A stretch of DNA of 64,000 nt from DASRWT01 sp963748485. Lineage in GTDB: Bacteria; Methylomirabilota; Methylomirabilia; Rokubacteriales; CSP1-6. Made by a program: the position numbers and the translations under genes. Every line of letters begins with the position of its first letter. The first letter of the stretch is position 1. The notes under the pieces are model-generated. The model had not been told where the DNA came from. It ran no database searches and saw only the letters and a list, made by a program, of their open reading frames with translations. Shown here piece by piece: positions 38,180-46,045 of this stretch. The stretch covers positions 558,001 to 622,000 of the forward strand of contig CAVVJF010000011.1 in assembly GCA_963748485.1 (NCBI GenBank), written 5' to 3'.

Positions 38180-39229
38180 ATGACAATGACCCTTGCCTCC
38201 AAGCGCCACGTCGTCGCGGACCTTGGCCAGGCCATGGACCTCTGCTACGAGCGCGGCTGGACGGACGGGCTGCCGGTGGTGCCGCCGACGGAAGCGGCGG
38301 TGCAGCGCATGCTCGACGCTGTCGGCCTCGCGCCAGACGCGCAGCTCGCGTTCATCACCAATCGCCAGGTCGCGGTGACGGCGGAGAAGGTGGCGATCAA
38401 CGCGGTGATGGCGGGGTGTCTGCCCGAATACATGCCGGTGGTGGTGGCGGCGGTGGAGGCGATCTCCGATCCGCTGTGGGCCTATCATGGCCCGGCCACA
38501 TCGACGGGCGGCGCCGGCCCCCTCGTCATCGTCAACGGCCCCATCGCCCGTCGGCTTGAGATCAACTGCGAGGACAACCTCTTCGGCCCCGGCTGGCGCG
38601 CCAACGCCACCATCGGCCGCGCGGTGCGTCTCGTCATGCGAAACGTCATCGGGACCCTGCCGGGTCTGCTCGATCGCGGCACCCTCGGCCATCCCGGCAA
38701 GTACAGCTACGTGATCGCCGAGAACGAGGCCGAGAGCCCGTGGATTCCCCTCCACGTGCAGCGCGGGTTCAGGGCCGAGCAGAGCGTGGTCACGGTGATG
38801 CCGGCGGAAGGCCCGCGTCAGTGGTACAACCAGCTCTCGAGCACGCCGGAGGGCGTGCTTCGCAGCGTGTGCGACGACATGCGCCACCACAACAGTACGG
38901 GCGGGCAGCCACAGTACGTGCTGGTGCTGGCGGGCGAGCACATGCGAACCATCGCCAACGGCGGCTGGTCGAAGGCCGACATCCAGAAATACGTGTTCGA
39001 GAACACCCAGAACAGCGTGGCCCACATCAAACGTATGGAGCGGATGGCGGGCGCGGTGACGGCGCAGGACGAGACCACCATGAGGCCCCTTCTCGCGCAA
39101 CAGGACGACCTCCTGGTCGTTGCGGCGGGGGGGCGCGCGGGCGCCTTCTCGTCCTACATCCCCGGGTGGGCCGGCGGGCGGCGCTCGTCGCAGGCAGTGA
39201 CGAAGGTCATCCAGGACAGGAGGGTATGA
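38180..39229 (+). CDS. Conserved partner of the UGSC selenoprotein, function unknown
   Basis: A 349-residue soluble protein with no named family that I can assign. Visible blocks are YERGWTDGLPVVPPTEAAV, VNGPIARRLEINCEDNLFGP, GWRANATIGRAVRLVMRNV and SSYIPGWAGGRRSS. Cys in LEINCEDN and AVMAGCLPE are candidate redox or metal residues. No signal peptide. The stop overlaps the UGSC gene start (TGATG over the ATGATG pair), so the two are translated in step, suggesting a complex or a sequential reaction. The start is ATG 38180, leaderless-type. Confidence 0.75.
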   Translation: MTMTLASKRHVVADLGQAMDLCYERGWTDGLPVVPPTEAAVQRMLDAVGLAPDAQLAFITNRQVAVTAEKVAINAVMAGCLPEYMPVVVAAVEAISDPLWAYHGPATSTGGAGPLVIVNGPIARRLEINCEDNLFGPGWRANATIGRAVRLVMRNVIGTLPGLLDRGTLGHPGKYSYVIAENEAESPWIPLHVQRGFRAEQSVVTVMPAEGPRQWYNQLSSTPEGVLRSVCDDMRHHNSTGGQPQYVLVLAGEHMRTIANGGWSKADIQKYVFENTQNSVAHIKRMERMAGAVTAQDETTMRPLLAQQDDLLVVAAGGRAGAFSSYIPGWAGGRRSSQAVTKVIQDRRV

Positions 39230-39765
39230 TGGCACCCATCGAGATCCTCGATCCCACCGTCGAACCGCGGCAGCAGCCCCTGACCTACGTGCCGCGGCCC
39301 GACTCGCTGAAGGGCAAGCGCGTCGGCCTCGTCGAGAACACCAAGTTCAACTCGGACCGGCTCCTGCACCGCATCGGTGAGCTCCTGATCAACGAATACG
39401 GCGCCGCTGATTGCAAGATGTGGCGCAAGCACAACGCCAGCGTGCCCGCCCACGCCGAGATCCTCGAGGAGGCCAAGCGCACCGTCGACGTCGTCGTCGC
39501 CGGCATCGGCGACTGAGGGTCGTGCTCGTCGGGCAGTGTGCTCGACGGAATCCTGTTCGAGAAGAACGGCGTCCCCGCTGCGTCCATCGTCACCGACGTG
39601 TTTCAGTCCACCGGCCGCGCCATGGCCCAGTCGTGGGGGCTCCCCGCGTACAAGTTCCTCGCCATGCCGCACCCCATCGCCAATCTCTCCGAGGCCCAGC
39701 TCGACCAGCGGGCGCGCGAGATCGCGCCGCAGGTCGTGAAGCTCATTCTCGAGGGCCAGGAGTAG
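39229..39765 (+). CDS. UGSC-family selenoprotein (UGA at 39514-39516)
   Basis: Read through the in-frame UGA this is a 178-residue protein. The N-terminal half carries LKGKRVGLVENTKFNSDRLL and DVVVAGIGD, then U96-G-S-C99 and SSGSVLDGILFEKNGVPAASIVTDVF, FLAMPHPIANLSE. The UGSC group is a known redox-motif family found by selenoprotein searches, in which U-G-S-C (or C-G-S-C) is the defining motif. Annotation without Sec would give a false truncated protein and a separate orphan. ATG 39229 is favoured over 39226 because AGGAGG then lies 5 nt upstream. Function is unproven; a thiol/selenol redox role is likely. Confidence 0.9.
39514..39546 (+). other. Putative bacterial SECIS element after UGA
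   Basis: Eleven nt after the UGA (39514-39516) a 7-bp stem can form: GUCGGGC (39528-39534) with GCUCGAC (39540-39546), one G-U pair. The loop is AGUGU (39535-39539), with G as its second base. Stem length, loop length and distance nearly equal those of the element at 3902-3935. Confidence 0.7.
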
Positions 39766-39781
39766 CGGCGCGTCTCCGCGC

Positions 39782-40774
39782 GTGACCGCCGCCCCCGCCG
39801 ACTACCGGCCCCCCTGGTGGCTGCGGGGGCGGCACCTGCAAAGTTTGTGGGGCCCGCTGCGGCGGCGCCCGCGCCGGCCGGTGTTCCGGCGCGAGCGCTG
39901 GGAGACGCCGGACGGCGACTTCCTCGATCTCGACTGGCTGGCCACCGCCGCCACCGATCCGCGCGCGCCGTGCGTGGTCGTGCTCCATGGGCTCGAGGGG
40001 TCCTCCGAATCCCACTACGCGCTGGGGTTGATGGGGCTGGTGGAGTCGGCGGGCTGGCGCGGCGTGGTCCTGCACTTCCGCTCCTGCAGCGGCGAGCTCA
40101 ACCGGCTCGGCCGCCTGTATCACTCGGGGGAGACCTCCGACCTGGACTGGGTTCTGCGGCGGCTCATCGCGGCGGCGCCGGGCGCGCGGCTCGGCCTCGC
40201 CGGCGTGTCGCTCGGCGGCAACGTCGTGCTCAAGTGGCTGGGTGAGCGCGCCGAGGCCGTGCCCGAGGAGGTTGCCGCCGCTGTCGCCATCTCCGTCCCC
40301 TTCGATCTCGCCGCCTGCGCGGCCGTCCTCGACCGCGGGCTCAACCGCGTCCTCTATACCGCCCACTTCCTCCGGGCCATGAAGGCGAAGATCCGCCAGA
40401 AGGCGGCGCTCTACGGCGGGCGGGTGGACGTGCCATCGGCCCTCCGAGCGGGGACGTTCCGACTCTACGACCGCTTCGTCACCGCGCCGATCTTCGGCTT
40501 CGCCGACGAGGAGGACTACTGGCGGCAGTCGAGCAGCGGGCCGTATCTGCCCAAGATCCGCCGGCCCACGCTGCTCATCGGCGCGCTGAACGATCCCTTC
40601 GTGCCCCCGCGGAGCCTCCCGCGGGTGGACGTGGAGCGCTCGCCCTGGCTGGAGGCGGTGTTTCCCGCCCAGGGCGGGCACGCCGGCTTCCTCGAGGGCC
40701 GCGGCCCCGGGCCCTCCTGGGCCGAGCGCCGCGCGATCGACTTCCTCCGCCGTCACCTCGCGGAGGCGCGGTGA
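39782..40774 (+). CDS. YheT-type alpha/beta hydrolase
   Basis: A 330-residue hydrolase of the YheT/EMB8 (COG0429) family. The N-terminal signature YRPPWWLRGRHLQSLWGPLRRR is diagnostic; VVVLHGLEGSSESHYALG is the oxyanion region, LAGVSLGGNVVLKWLG the Ser elbow, IGALNDPFVPP the acid and QGGHAGFLEG the His. Cytoplasmic; carboxylesterase-like; physiological substrate unknown. The start is GTG 39782, 16 nt after the UGSC stop. The stop overlaps the PspC-domain gene. Confidence 0.9.
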   Translation: MTAAPADYRPPWWLRGRHLQSLWGPLRRRPRRPVFRRERWETPDGDFLDLDWLATAATDPRAPCVVVLHGLEGSSESHYALGLMGLVESAGWRGVVLHFRSCSGELNRLGRLYHSGETSDLDWVLRRLIAAAPGARLGLAGVSLGGNVVLKWLGERAEAVPEEVAAAVAISVPFDLAACAAVLDRGLNRVLYTAHFLRAMKAKIRQKAALYGGRVDVPSALRAGTFRLYDRFVTAPIFGFADEEDYWRQSSSGPYLPKIRRPTLLIGALNDPFVPPRSLPRVDVERSPWLEAVFPAQGGHAGFLEGRGPGPSWAERRAIDFLRRHLAEAR

Positions 40775-40974
40775 TGGACGTGCGGCGGCCGCTGCGGCGC
40801 TCCCGTCGGCATCGCATGATCGCCGGGGTCTGCGGCGGCATCGCGGAGTGGCTGGGCTGGGATCCGACCCTGGTGCGCGTCCTCTACGTCGTCGCCTCCG
40901 TTGCCTCGGTCGCGTTCCCGGGCATTCTCGTCTACCTGATCCTCTGGCTCATCGTGCCCGCCGCGGAGGAGTAG
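40774..40974 (+). CDS. PspC-domain small membrane protein
   Basis: A 66-residue PspC/PhageShock_C protein: LRRSRRHRMIAGVCGGIAEWLG (the RxxxxxxxxAGVCGGxAxxxG signature), then one helix VLYVVASVASVAFPGILVYL ending LWLIVPAAEE. Such stand-alone PspC proteins sit in the inner membrane and are linked to envelope stress. ATG 40774 lies one base within the upstream stop, with GGAGG 7 nt before it; GTG 40771 is an alternative. Confidence 0.9.
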   Translation: MDVRRPLRRSRRHRMIAGVCGGIAEWLGWDPTLVRVLYVVASVASVAFPGILVYLILWLIVPAAEE

Positions 40975-41017
40975 CCCGCCCGCGGCCGGCCCGTCGACAG
41001 GCCGACCGGCGCTCTGC

Positions 41018-41023
41018 TACGAT
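41018..41023 (+). promoter_or_regulatory. -10 box TACGAT with TCGACA -35
   Basis: TACGAT is followed by a 6-nt spacer and GTG 41030. TCGACA (40994-40999) lies 18 bp upstream and matches five of six bases of TTGACA. No ribosome site follows. A good example of the leaderless arrangement seen through the window. Confidence 0.6.
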
Positions 41024-41029
41024 GCCGCC

Positions 41030-42310
41030 GTGCTCCGTGACGCCTATGGTCTCGAGCTCACCACCGACTCCCGCGCCGCCGCCGATGCCTACGATCGCGG
41101 CGTGCGAGCGCTCCTGGGCTTCGGCGCGGACACGGTGGCCGCGTTCGAGGCCGCGGTGGCGGCGGACCCCGGCTTCGCCCTGGGCCGCGCCGCGTTAGCC
41201 GTCACGCGCTATCTAGAAGAGCAGATCCCCGAAGGCCGCGCCGAGATGGAGCGGGCGGTGGCCGCGGCGAAGGCGTCCGCACTCACCGCGCGCGAGCGCC
41301 GCGGCGTGGAGGCCCTCGCCCTGTGGGTGGCCGGCCGCGGCAACGACGCCATTCCCCTCATCAAGGAGATGCTCGCCGAGCACCCGCGGGACATGCTGCT
41401 GCTGCAGCGTCTCTACTTCATCTACTTCTGGCAGGGGCGCTCGGCGGAGATGCTCGAGCTGACGGAGTCGACGCGGCGGGCGTTCGAGGGGGATTCCTAC
41501 ATGCAGGGCCTGCACGCCTTCAGCCTGGAGGAGAACGGCCGCTTCGGCGAGGCCATGCCGCTGGCCGAGCGCGCGGTGGCCGCGAACCCGCGGGACGCGT
41601 GGGCGGTGCACGCGGTGGCGCACGTGCTGTACGAGACGGGTGAGAACGACCGCGGCGTGGAGGCGCTGCCGCCGCGCATCCATCCCTGCGACCATCTGGG
41701 CTACTTCCGCAACCATCTCCTATGGCACCTCGCCCTGATGCACCTGGCGGCGGGGCGGTACGAGCGCGCGGTGGCGCTCTTCGCGTCGGTGTTCGGGCGC
41801 ATCCCCATCACGGTGGGCTCCGACCTCCAGGACTCGGTAGCGCTGGCTTGGCGCCTGGATCTCTTCGAGCGGTCCGATCCCGCGCGCTGGCGCCACCTGG
41901 GAGCGGCGGCGCGGCGATGGCTGGACCTGCCGCTGCTGCTCTTCCACGATCTCCACGTGGGCATGGCGCTGGCCGCCGCGGGCGATTGGCCCAATGCCGA
42001 GGTCCAGCTCGAGCGGCTGCGCGCGCGGGGCAAGAAGACGCGCAACGCGACGCTGCCGGAGGTGGTGGTGCCACTGCTCGAGGGGCTGCATGCCTTCGCG
42101 CGGGGCGATCACGTGGAGGCGGTATCGCGGATCGCGCCGGTGGAGGCGCGCATCGTGGAGGTGGGCGGCAGCCACGCCCAGCGCGAGCTGTTCCACGACA
42201 CGCTCCTGGCGGCCGCGCTGCGCGCCAACGACACCGAGCGCAGCCGCGAGCTCCTGCGTCGCCGGCTCGCCAAGCGCCCCAACCCCGGGCACTACTGGAG
42301 CGGACGATGA
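41030..42310 (+). CDS. TTC38-like tetratricopeptide protein
   Basis: A 426-residue all-helical TPR protein resembling the TTC38 family: LELTTDSRAAADAYDRGVRALLGFG near the start, LQRLYFIYFWQGRSAEML, MQGLHAFSLEENGRFGEAMPLAERA, HAVAHVLYETGENDRGVEAL and HLALMHLAAGRYERAVALF. Soluble; no enzyme motif. The role of bacterial TTC38 relatives is not known. The start is GTG 41030, 6 nt after a TACGAT box. The stop overlaps the GNAT gene (ATGA). Confidence 0.85.
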   Translation: MLRDAYGLELTTDSRAAADAYDRGVRALLGFGADTVAAFEAAVAADPGFALGRAALAVTRYLEEQIPEGRAEMERAVAAAKASALTARERRGVEALALWVAGRGNDAIPLIKEMLAEHPRDMLLLQRLYFIYFWQGRSAEMLELTESTRRAFEGDSYMQGLHAFSLEENGRFGEAMPLAERAVAANPRDAWAVHAVAHVLYETGENDRGVEALPPRIHPCDHLGYFRNHLLWHLALMHLAAGRYERAVALFASVFGRIPITVGSDLQDSVALAWRLDLFERSDPARWRHLGAAARRWLDLPLLLFHDLHVGMALAAAGDWPNAEVQLERLRARGKKTRNATLPEVVVPLLEGLHAFARGDHVEAVSRIAPVEARIVEVGGSHAQRELFHDTLLAAALRANDTERSRELLRRRLAKRPNPGHYWSGR

Positions 42311-42849
42311 CGGCGGCGCGAACGAAGGCGGCGCGCGCCCGTCCCCGTCGCTTGCGCCGACCGGGTGCGGCGCTGTCGATCCGGCCGGGCACCGCGCGCG
42401 ACGTGCACACCATCCTGGCCCTCATCCGCGGGCTCGCCGACTACGAGCGGCTCCGCCGCGAGTGCCGGGCCACCGCGGCGGGCGTGCGCCGGCACGGCTT
42501 CGGCCGGCGCCCGTACTTCGAGACCATCATCGCTCGGCGCGGGGGCCGGCCGGTAGGTTTCGCCCTCTACTTCTTCACGTTCTCCACGTTCCTCGCCAAG
42601 CCCACGCTCTACCTCGAGGATCTCTTCGTGCTCCCGGACGAGCGCGGGCGCGGCGCGGGGCGCACGCTGCTGGCGGCGCTCGCCCGGATCGCGGTGCGGC
42701 GCGGCTGCGGACGTCTGGAATGGGCGGTGCTGGACTGGAACCGGCCGGCCATCGGCTTCTACGAGCGGCTGGGCGCGCGGTTCCGGCGCGAGTGGATCCT
42801 CACGCGCCTGACCGGCGCCCCCCTCACGCGGCTAGCCCGGAGCGGATAG
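42307..42849 (+). CDS. GNAT acetyltransferase, SSAT-like
   Basis: A 180-residue GNAT protein: LSIRPGTARDVHTILALIRGLADYE, then LYLEDLFVLPDERGRGAGRTLLAAL (acetyl-CoA pyrophosphate loop RGRGAG) and EWAVLDWNRPAIGFYERLGARF. The LxDLFVxPxxRGxGxG and WxVLDWNxxAIxFY blocks are those of diamine (spermidine/spermine) acetyltransferase relatives; the substrate amine is unproven. The basic N-terminal 25 residues are extra. Coupled to the TPR gene. Confidence 0.9.
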   Translation: MTAARTKAARARPRRLRRPGAALSIRPGTARDVHTILALIRGLADYERLRRECRATAAGVRRHGFGRRPYFETIIARRGGRPVGFALYFFTFSTFLAKPTLYLEDLFVLPDERGRGAGRTLLAALARIAVRRGCGRLEWAVLDWNRPAIGFYERLGARFRREWILTRLTGAPLTRLARSG

Positions 42850-42873
42850 CGGAGCACGGAATCGCCGGGAGCT

Positions 42874-43347
42874 CTACGGGAGGAACGAGCGCAGCATCCA
42901 GGCCATCTTCTCGTGCTTCTCCATGAGGCCGGTCAGGAAGTCGCTGGTGCCGGCGTCCCCGAACTTGTCCATGGCCGTCTGGACGTCCGCCCGGAGCTCG
43001 CGGACGAGCGTCTCGTGATCCGCGAGGAGATTGGCCAGCATCTGCTTGGCGTCGGGCGTCTTCTTCGGCTCTTCCTTGAGCCGGGTGCGCTCGGAGAATT
43101 CGGCGAGCGTGCCCAGGGCGCGGCCGCCCAGGCTGCGCGCGCGCTCGGCGACCTCGTCGATGACCTCGTCGAGGGCCTCGTACTGCGCCTCGAAGAACTT
43201 GTGGAGGTCGTTGAACTGCATTCCCACCACGTTCCAGTGGTAGTTGCGGGTCTTGGTGTAGAGCACGTACTCGTCGGCGAGCAGGGTGGAGAGGATCTCC
43301 ACCACGCCGCGCCGCATGTCGTCGGCCATTCCGATCCGTGGCTTCAT
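42874..43347 (-). CDS. dps: Dps-family ferritin-like protein
   Basis: A 157-residue Dps-type protein with the four-helix ferritin fold. The inter-subunit ferroxidase site is visible: YHWNVVGMQFNDLHKFFEAQYEALDEVIDEVAERAR, with His and Asp/Glu residues. LLADHETLVRELR and the C-terminal LMEKHEKMAWMLRSFLP follow. Dodecamers store iron, detoxify peroxide and often bind DNA. No long basic tail, so DNA binding may be weak. It has its own ATG; no regulator seen. Convergent with the GNAT gene. Confidence 0.92.
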   Translation of the reverse strand: MKPRIGMADDMRRGVVEILSTLLADEYVLYTKTRNYHWNVVGMQFNDLHKFFEAQYEALDEVIDEVAERARSLGGRALGTLAEFSERTRLKEEPKKTPDAKQMLANLLADHETLVRELRADVQTAMDKFGDAGTSDFLTGLMEKHEKMAWMLRSFLP

Positions 43348-43418
43348 GGCTGCCTCCCGTCCTTTAGTCGTCCCCTGACATCCCTTCGCTTCCGTCTCGC
43401 CGCCGAGACGGCGACATT

Positions 43419-45938
43419 CTATCCCTCCGGGGCGGAGCCGGTCACGGGTGGCGGCGGGCTCCCCGACGACTGATCGCCCAGATCGGGCGACCGCCGCGCC
43501 GGCGCGAGCTGGCGCACCGCCCCGGCGTCGCCGTCCCGGACGCGCAGCTCGGTCTGGGCGAGCGGGATCTCGATCCCTTCGTTGCGGAGGGCGGCAAGGA
43601 CGGCAAGTCCCAGCGCGCTCTTGAGGGAGAGCGTGTCCTCAATCCGCGGCGTCCACGCGTAGATCTGGAAGAGCAGGCCGCTGTCGCCGAAGCGATCGAA
43701 GAAGATCAGCGGAACGGGATCGCGCAGCACGCCCGGGTGATCGGCGCAGATGCCGTGCAGCAGCGCGAGTACCCGCTCCGGATCCGCGCCGTACGCCACC
43801 CGCACGGGGAGATCCACGCGGCGGATGCGGTCGGTGAGTGTCCAGTTGGTCACCCGCTCGGCGGCGAGGAAAGCGTTGGGGACGATGACGTCGCCGCCCT
43901 CTCCCGTTCGCACCATGCTCGCGCGGAGGCCGATGGAGCGGACCTGACCCGACATGTCGCCCACCTGGACGATGTCGCCCACATGGATCGAGCGCTCCAC
44001 GAGGAGGATGAGGCCGGAGACGAAGTTGTTGACCACGGTCTGCAGCCCGAAGCCGATGCCCACGCCGAAGGCGCCGGCCAGGATAGTCAGGCGGTTGAGG
44101 TCCATCCCCATGGCGGCGATGGCGACGATGAATCCGACGACGAGGATGCTGTAGTGGAGGAGCGTCGACACCATGTTCGGGACCCCGCGGGCGAGAGGCA
44201 GCCGCGGGTAGATGTCCTCCTCGAGGAGGAAGCGCATCAGACGCGAGAGGGCGAAGGACAGCCAGACCGTGATGGCGAAGGCGGTTACGTCGCCGATGGA
44301 GATGCTCAGGTTTCCGCGCGTGAGGGTCGCGCCGAGCACGGCCATCACCACTGCGTAGACCTTCCAGAACAGCCCGAGGTTTGCGAGGGAGACGACCAAC
44401 CAGCCCGCGACGGCCAGCCACCAGCAGTATCGGTCCACCCGCGACTCGACGATCGGCCGGTTGCGCTCGATGAACCGGAGGTAGGTGAGCGGGCGCATGC
44501 GGAGGGCATAGGCGAGCAGCGCCAGGGCCACGCGATAGAGGGCCTGGAACACCATCGCGTAGTAGCCGAGTGACAGCGCACCCGCCCCGAGCAGCCGTCC
44601 GAGGCGCGTGTACCCGAACACGGCGAGCAGGAGGCCCGCCGTCATGGTGACGAGCATGGCACCCACGAGCGCGCGCACGAGCCGCATGGACGGCTCGGCT
44701 TCGTGACGGCGGTATGAGGCCACGATCAGCAGGATGAGGCCGATGGCCAGGACCATCTCGGCGAGGAACACGAGCTGGTCGAGGAGGGGCACCACCGCGG
44801 CGATGTCGTCGAGGCGCTCGAGGACGAAGAACGCGGTAAGAGCGACGAAGCTCGCGCGCAGGGGCTTCGGCGCGAGCAGCGTGTAGACGCGCAGCACCGG
44901 GATGACGCCGATGAGAAAGATGAGGGTGCGCACGGGCCGCGGCAGCTCGCCGTAGAGCCACGGGGAGAAGAAGAGCGCGACGAGCACGGCCATGGCGAGC
45001 GGGTACCGGAACAGGCGCGACGCCTCCGCGAGGCGCTGGTCGGCGGGGTCCGTGGGGACGCGACGGCGCAGCAGGTAGAAGGCAATCGAGAGCGTGATCC
45101 AGATCAGCACGTGGAGGACGATGAGCGCGCCGTGCGTCTGCCGGAAGCGGCGGAGGGCGGCCCGGTCCTCCAGGATCCATTGTCTCGCGCGCTCGGGAAC
45201 CTCGTGGAGGGTATCGAGCGCGCCCAGCGCCTGCCAGATCGGCAGGCCGCCGCGGGAAAGAATCTGCCGGTCGGCCTCCGCGCGGGTGGCCGAGATGCGC
45301 GCGAGCAGATCCTCGATCGTTTCCGTCTCCTGCGAGACGCGATCCTGGAGCAGCAGCATGTGCGCCCGGCGCCCCCGGAGCGCCGTCTCCGCCTCTCCGA
45401 TCGCGCTGAGGGTGCCGTCGATCCGGCCCAGCACGGCACTGGGTGCTCCCGTGCGTCGCGCCTCGGTACGGGTCGCCTGCCACGACGCGCGAAGCGCGCC
45501 GAGCTCGGCGAGGTCGGCCTCGGCCTGGGTGGCATGACGGCCGAGGGTGGTCGCCCAGCCGGTGAGGAGCCCTCGCGCGGTGAGCAGCGGGCTCACGTAG
45601 TTGTCGAGCATGGCCGACGGAGGCGCGTCCGCCAGGATCTTGAGCGTGGGCGCGACGCGGCTGCGCACGTCCTCGGCGACGGCGGGGAGACGATTCTCGA
45701 TGATCTCGACCTCGGCCCGGGAGCCCACGTCTTCCTCCAGAGCGCGCAGGCGTGCCGTCACCTCCTCGGCGCGCCGGATGATGTCGGGCACGGGTATTGG
45801 CTGAGGCGGGGCCTCCGGCGCGGACGCGGCCGGCGCTGCCGTCGTCGGCGCGGGAGAAGAGGGGACGATCTGAGCGAGCGCCGCTCCCGACACGAGGAGC
45901 GCGCCGAGCATGAAGGGAAGCGCGAGGCGAGCGCGCAT
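43419..45938 (-). CDS. Large mechanosensitive channel with DUF3772-like periplasmic domain
   Basis: An 839-residue MscS-family protein (MscK/DUF3772 group). Signal peptide LALPFMLGALLVSGAALA; a periplasmic helical region (VTARLRALEEDVGSRAEVEI to RFRQTHGALIVL); about ten membrane helices. The pore helix and MscS beta domain carry LAGAFGVGIGFGLQTVVNNFVSGLILLVERSI and VGDMSGQVRSIGLRASMVRT, and the C-terminal domain ends LAQTELRVRDG. It opens under membrane tension to release solutes. ATG 45938 is preferred because the leader begins there and the ATG overlaps an upstream 18-codon ORF stop (TGATG). A longer GTG start at 45971 would bury the signal peptide. Confidence 0.9.
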   Translation of the reverse strand: MRARLALPFMLGALLVSGAALAQIVPSSPAPTTAAPAASAPEAPPQPIPVPDIIRRAEEVTARLRALEEDVGSRAEVEIIENRLPAVAEDVRSRVAPTLKILADAPPSAMLDNYVSPLLTARGLLTGWATTLGRHATQAEADLAELGALRASWQATRTEARRTGAPSAVLGRIDGTLSAIGEAETALRGRRAHMLLLQDRVSQETETIEDLLARISATRAEADRQILSRGGLPIWQALGALDTLHEVPERARQWILEDRAALRRFRQTHGALIVLHVLIWITLSIAFYLLRRRVPTDPADQRLAEASRLFRYPLAMAVLVALFFSPWLYGELPRPVRTLIFLIGVIPVLRVYTLLAPKPLRASFVALTAFFVLERLDDIAAVVPLLDQLVFLAEMVLAIGLILLIVASYRRHEAEPSMRLVRALVGAMLVTMTAGLLLAVFGYTRLGRLLGAGALSLGYYAMVFQALYRVALALLAYALRMRPLTYLRFIERNRPIVESRVDRYCWWLAVAGWLVVSLANLGLFWKVYAVVMAVLGATLTRGNLSISIGDVTAFAITVWLSFALSRLMRFLLEEDIYPRLPLARGVPNMVSTLLHYSILVVGFIVAIAAMGMDLNRLTILAGAFGVGIGFGLQTVVNNFVSGLILLVERSIHVGDIVQVGDMSGQVRSIGLRASMVRTGEGGDVIVPNAFLAAERVTNWTLTDRIRRVDLPVRVAYGADPERVLALLHGICADHPGVLRDPVPLIFFDRFGDSGLLFQIYAWTPRIEDTLSLKSALGLAVLAALRNEGIEIPLAQTELRVRDGDAGAVRQLAPARRSPDLGDQSSGSPPPPVTGSAPEG

Positions 45939-45994
45939 CAGCGCCCCTCGACCTCCGGCTGCGGCGACCACGGGTGACCCAGGCCTTGCGTCAT
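45938..45994 (-). CDS. 18-codon leader ORF coupled to the channel gene
   Basis: ATG 45994 follows a TATGAT box (46006-46001) by 6 nt. It encodes MTQGLGHPWSPQPEVEGR and stops with TGA overlapping the channel ATG (TGATG). The transcript would be leaderless, and this short ORF could load ribosomes onto the channel cistron, which has no Shine-Dalgarno of its own. It may be a translation leader rather than a functional peptide. Confidence 0.5.
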   Translation of the reverse strand: MTQGLGHPWSPQPEVEGR

Positions 45995-46045
45995 GCGCCG
46001 ATCATACCGCTCGCTCCGCGCGCGCGGGCAGGCGGATGGGCGGTC

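Noticed and set aside
39523..39535. Alternative hairpin (UGCUC, GUC, GGGCA) for the UGSC SECIS
   Set aside because: The loop would be only about 11 nt from the UGA and the stem has 5 bp; the 7-bp stem at 39528-39546 fits known spacing and matches the other gene.
43419..45971. Longer channel gene starting at GTG 45971
   Set aside because: It would put 11 residues before a clear signal peptide; the ATG at 45938 is coupled to a short leaderless ORF.
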